Shown piece after piece: positions 27,570-27,676 of a stretch of DNA of 27,676 nt. The stretch's first letter is position 1; every line of letters starts with the position of its first letter. Under the pieces are notes generated by a model. That model searched no databases and had not been told where the DNA came from. It saw only the letters and a list, made by a program, of their open reading frames with translations. Both the position numbers and the translations under genes were made by a program. This DNA comes from JAQBQQ01 sp964633955. GTDB taxonomy: Bacteria > Patescibacteriota > Gracilibacteria > Peribacterales > Peribacteraceae. The stretch is from the NCBI GenBank assembly GCA_964633955.1, contig CAZWIA010000012.1, positions 1 through 27,676 of the forward strand, written 5' to 3'.

Positions 27570-27676
27570 TAAGGAGGTGTTCCATCCGCAGGTTCTCCTA
27601 CGGATACCTTGTTACGACTTACTCCCAGTCACTCGTCTCACCGTGGTACCGCCCCCTCGCTTTTAGCTTCGGGTAG
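27570..27676 (-). rRNA. rrs: 16S ribosomal RNA, 3' end (partial)
   Basis: The minus strand reads the end of helix 44, then AGTCGTAACAAGGTATCCGT, helix 45 (GTAGG-AGAA-CCTGC), and the 3' tail GGATGGAACACCTCCTTA with an intact anti-Shine-Dalgarno CCTCC. The gene continues beyond the window. The helix 45 loop is AGAA where most bacteria have GGAA, and the tail has GGAACACC where E. coli has GGATCACC. No tRNA-Ile, tRNA-Ala or 23S follows in the 250 bases before the next protein gene. Confidence 0.98.

Overview
The window reads as bacterial DNA of roughly 60% G+C from a streamlined genome with the standard code: TGA ends secA, nusA, sufD and others, so it is not a TGA=Gly lineage. Short intergenic spaces, many unrecognised small proteins, CPR-style type IV pilins and a 16S gene not followed by 23S all suggest Patescibacteria (Candidate Phyla Radiation). 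A Peregrinibacteria/Peribacteria-like member is my guess; the phylum call is an inference, and the 107 bases of 16S seen here cannot settle it.

Layout. 1-2000: a terminator, an unknown 139-aa gene and two prepilin-like genes. 2080-5060: a membrane histidine kinase, the RNase P RNA gene (rnpB, minus strand), tRNA-Thr(TGT), repeats and a single-domain response regulator. 5060-7130: a polyprenyl-phosphate sugar-phosphate transferase and an unknown gene. 7131-12624 (minus strand): a DEDDh exonuclease fused to a decayed DinG-type helicase, a small unknown gene, nusA, a HicB-like gene and a GT2 glycosyltransferase. 12760-18741: tsaB, an unknown minus-strand gene, secA, a DNA polymerase III delta-prime-like gene and a TPR protein. 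18794-19508: an AT-richer gene, possibly acquired, and a possible structured RNA. 19509-26694: a [2Fe-2S] ferredoxin, sufC, sufB and sufD, interspersed with a SIMPL protein, a DUF1232 protein, an M23 peptidase and two unknown genes. 26787-27676: small ORFs, then the 3' end of 16S rRNA on the minus strand.

Functional themes are protein export (SecA), surface structures (pilins, envelope polysaccharide, M23), Fe-S cluster assembly (SufBCD plus ferredoxin), RNA metabolism (RNase P, NusA, TsaB) and DNA metabolism (delta-prime, DnaQ-type exonuclease).

Two patterns run across the window. First, most recognisable genes have no Shine-Dalgarno sequence; a sigma-70 -10 box (TANNNT, often TGn-extended) sits so that the predicted transcript starts at or within a few bases of the start codon, which points to leaderless mRNAs. 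Clear Shine-Dalgarno sites occur mainly at small genes of unknown function. Second, short intergenic repeat families (GTGGTCA heptamers, GC-rich CCTCCCC palindromes, AATTCGTAAT-type AT-rich elements) are scattered through the window, and two have apparently been absorbed in frame into the essential genes secA and tsaB.
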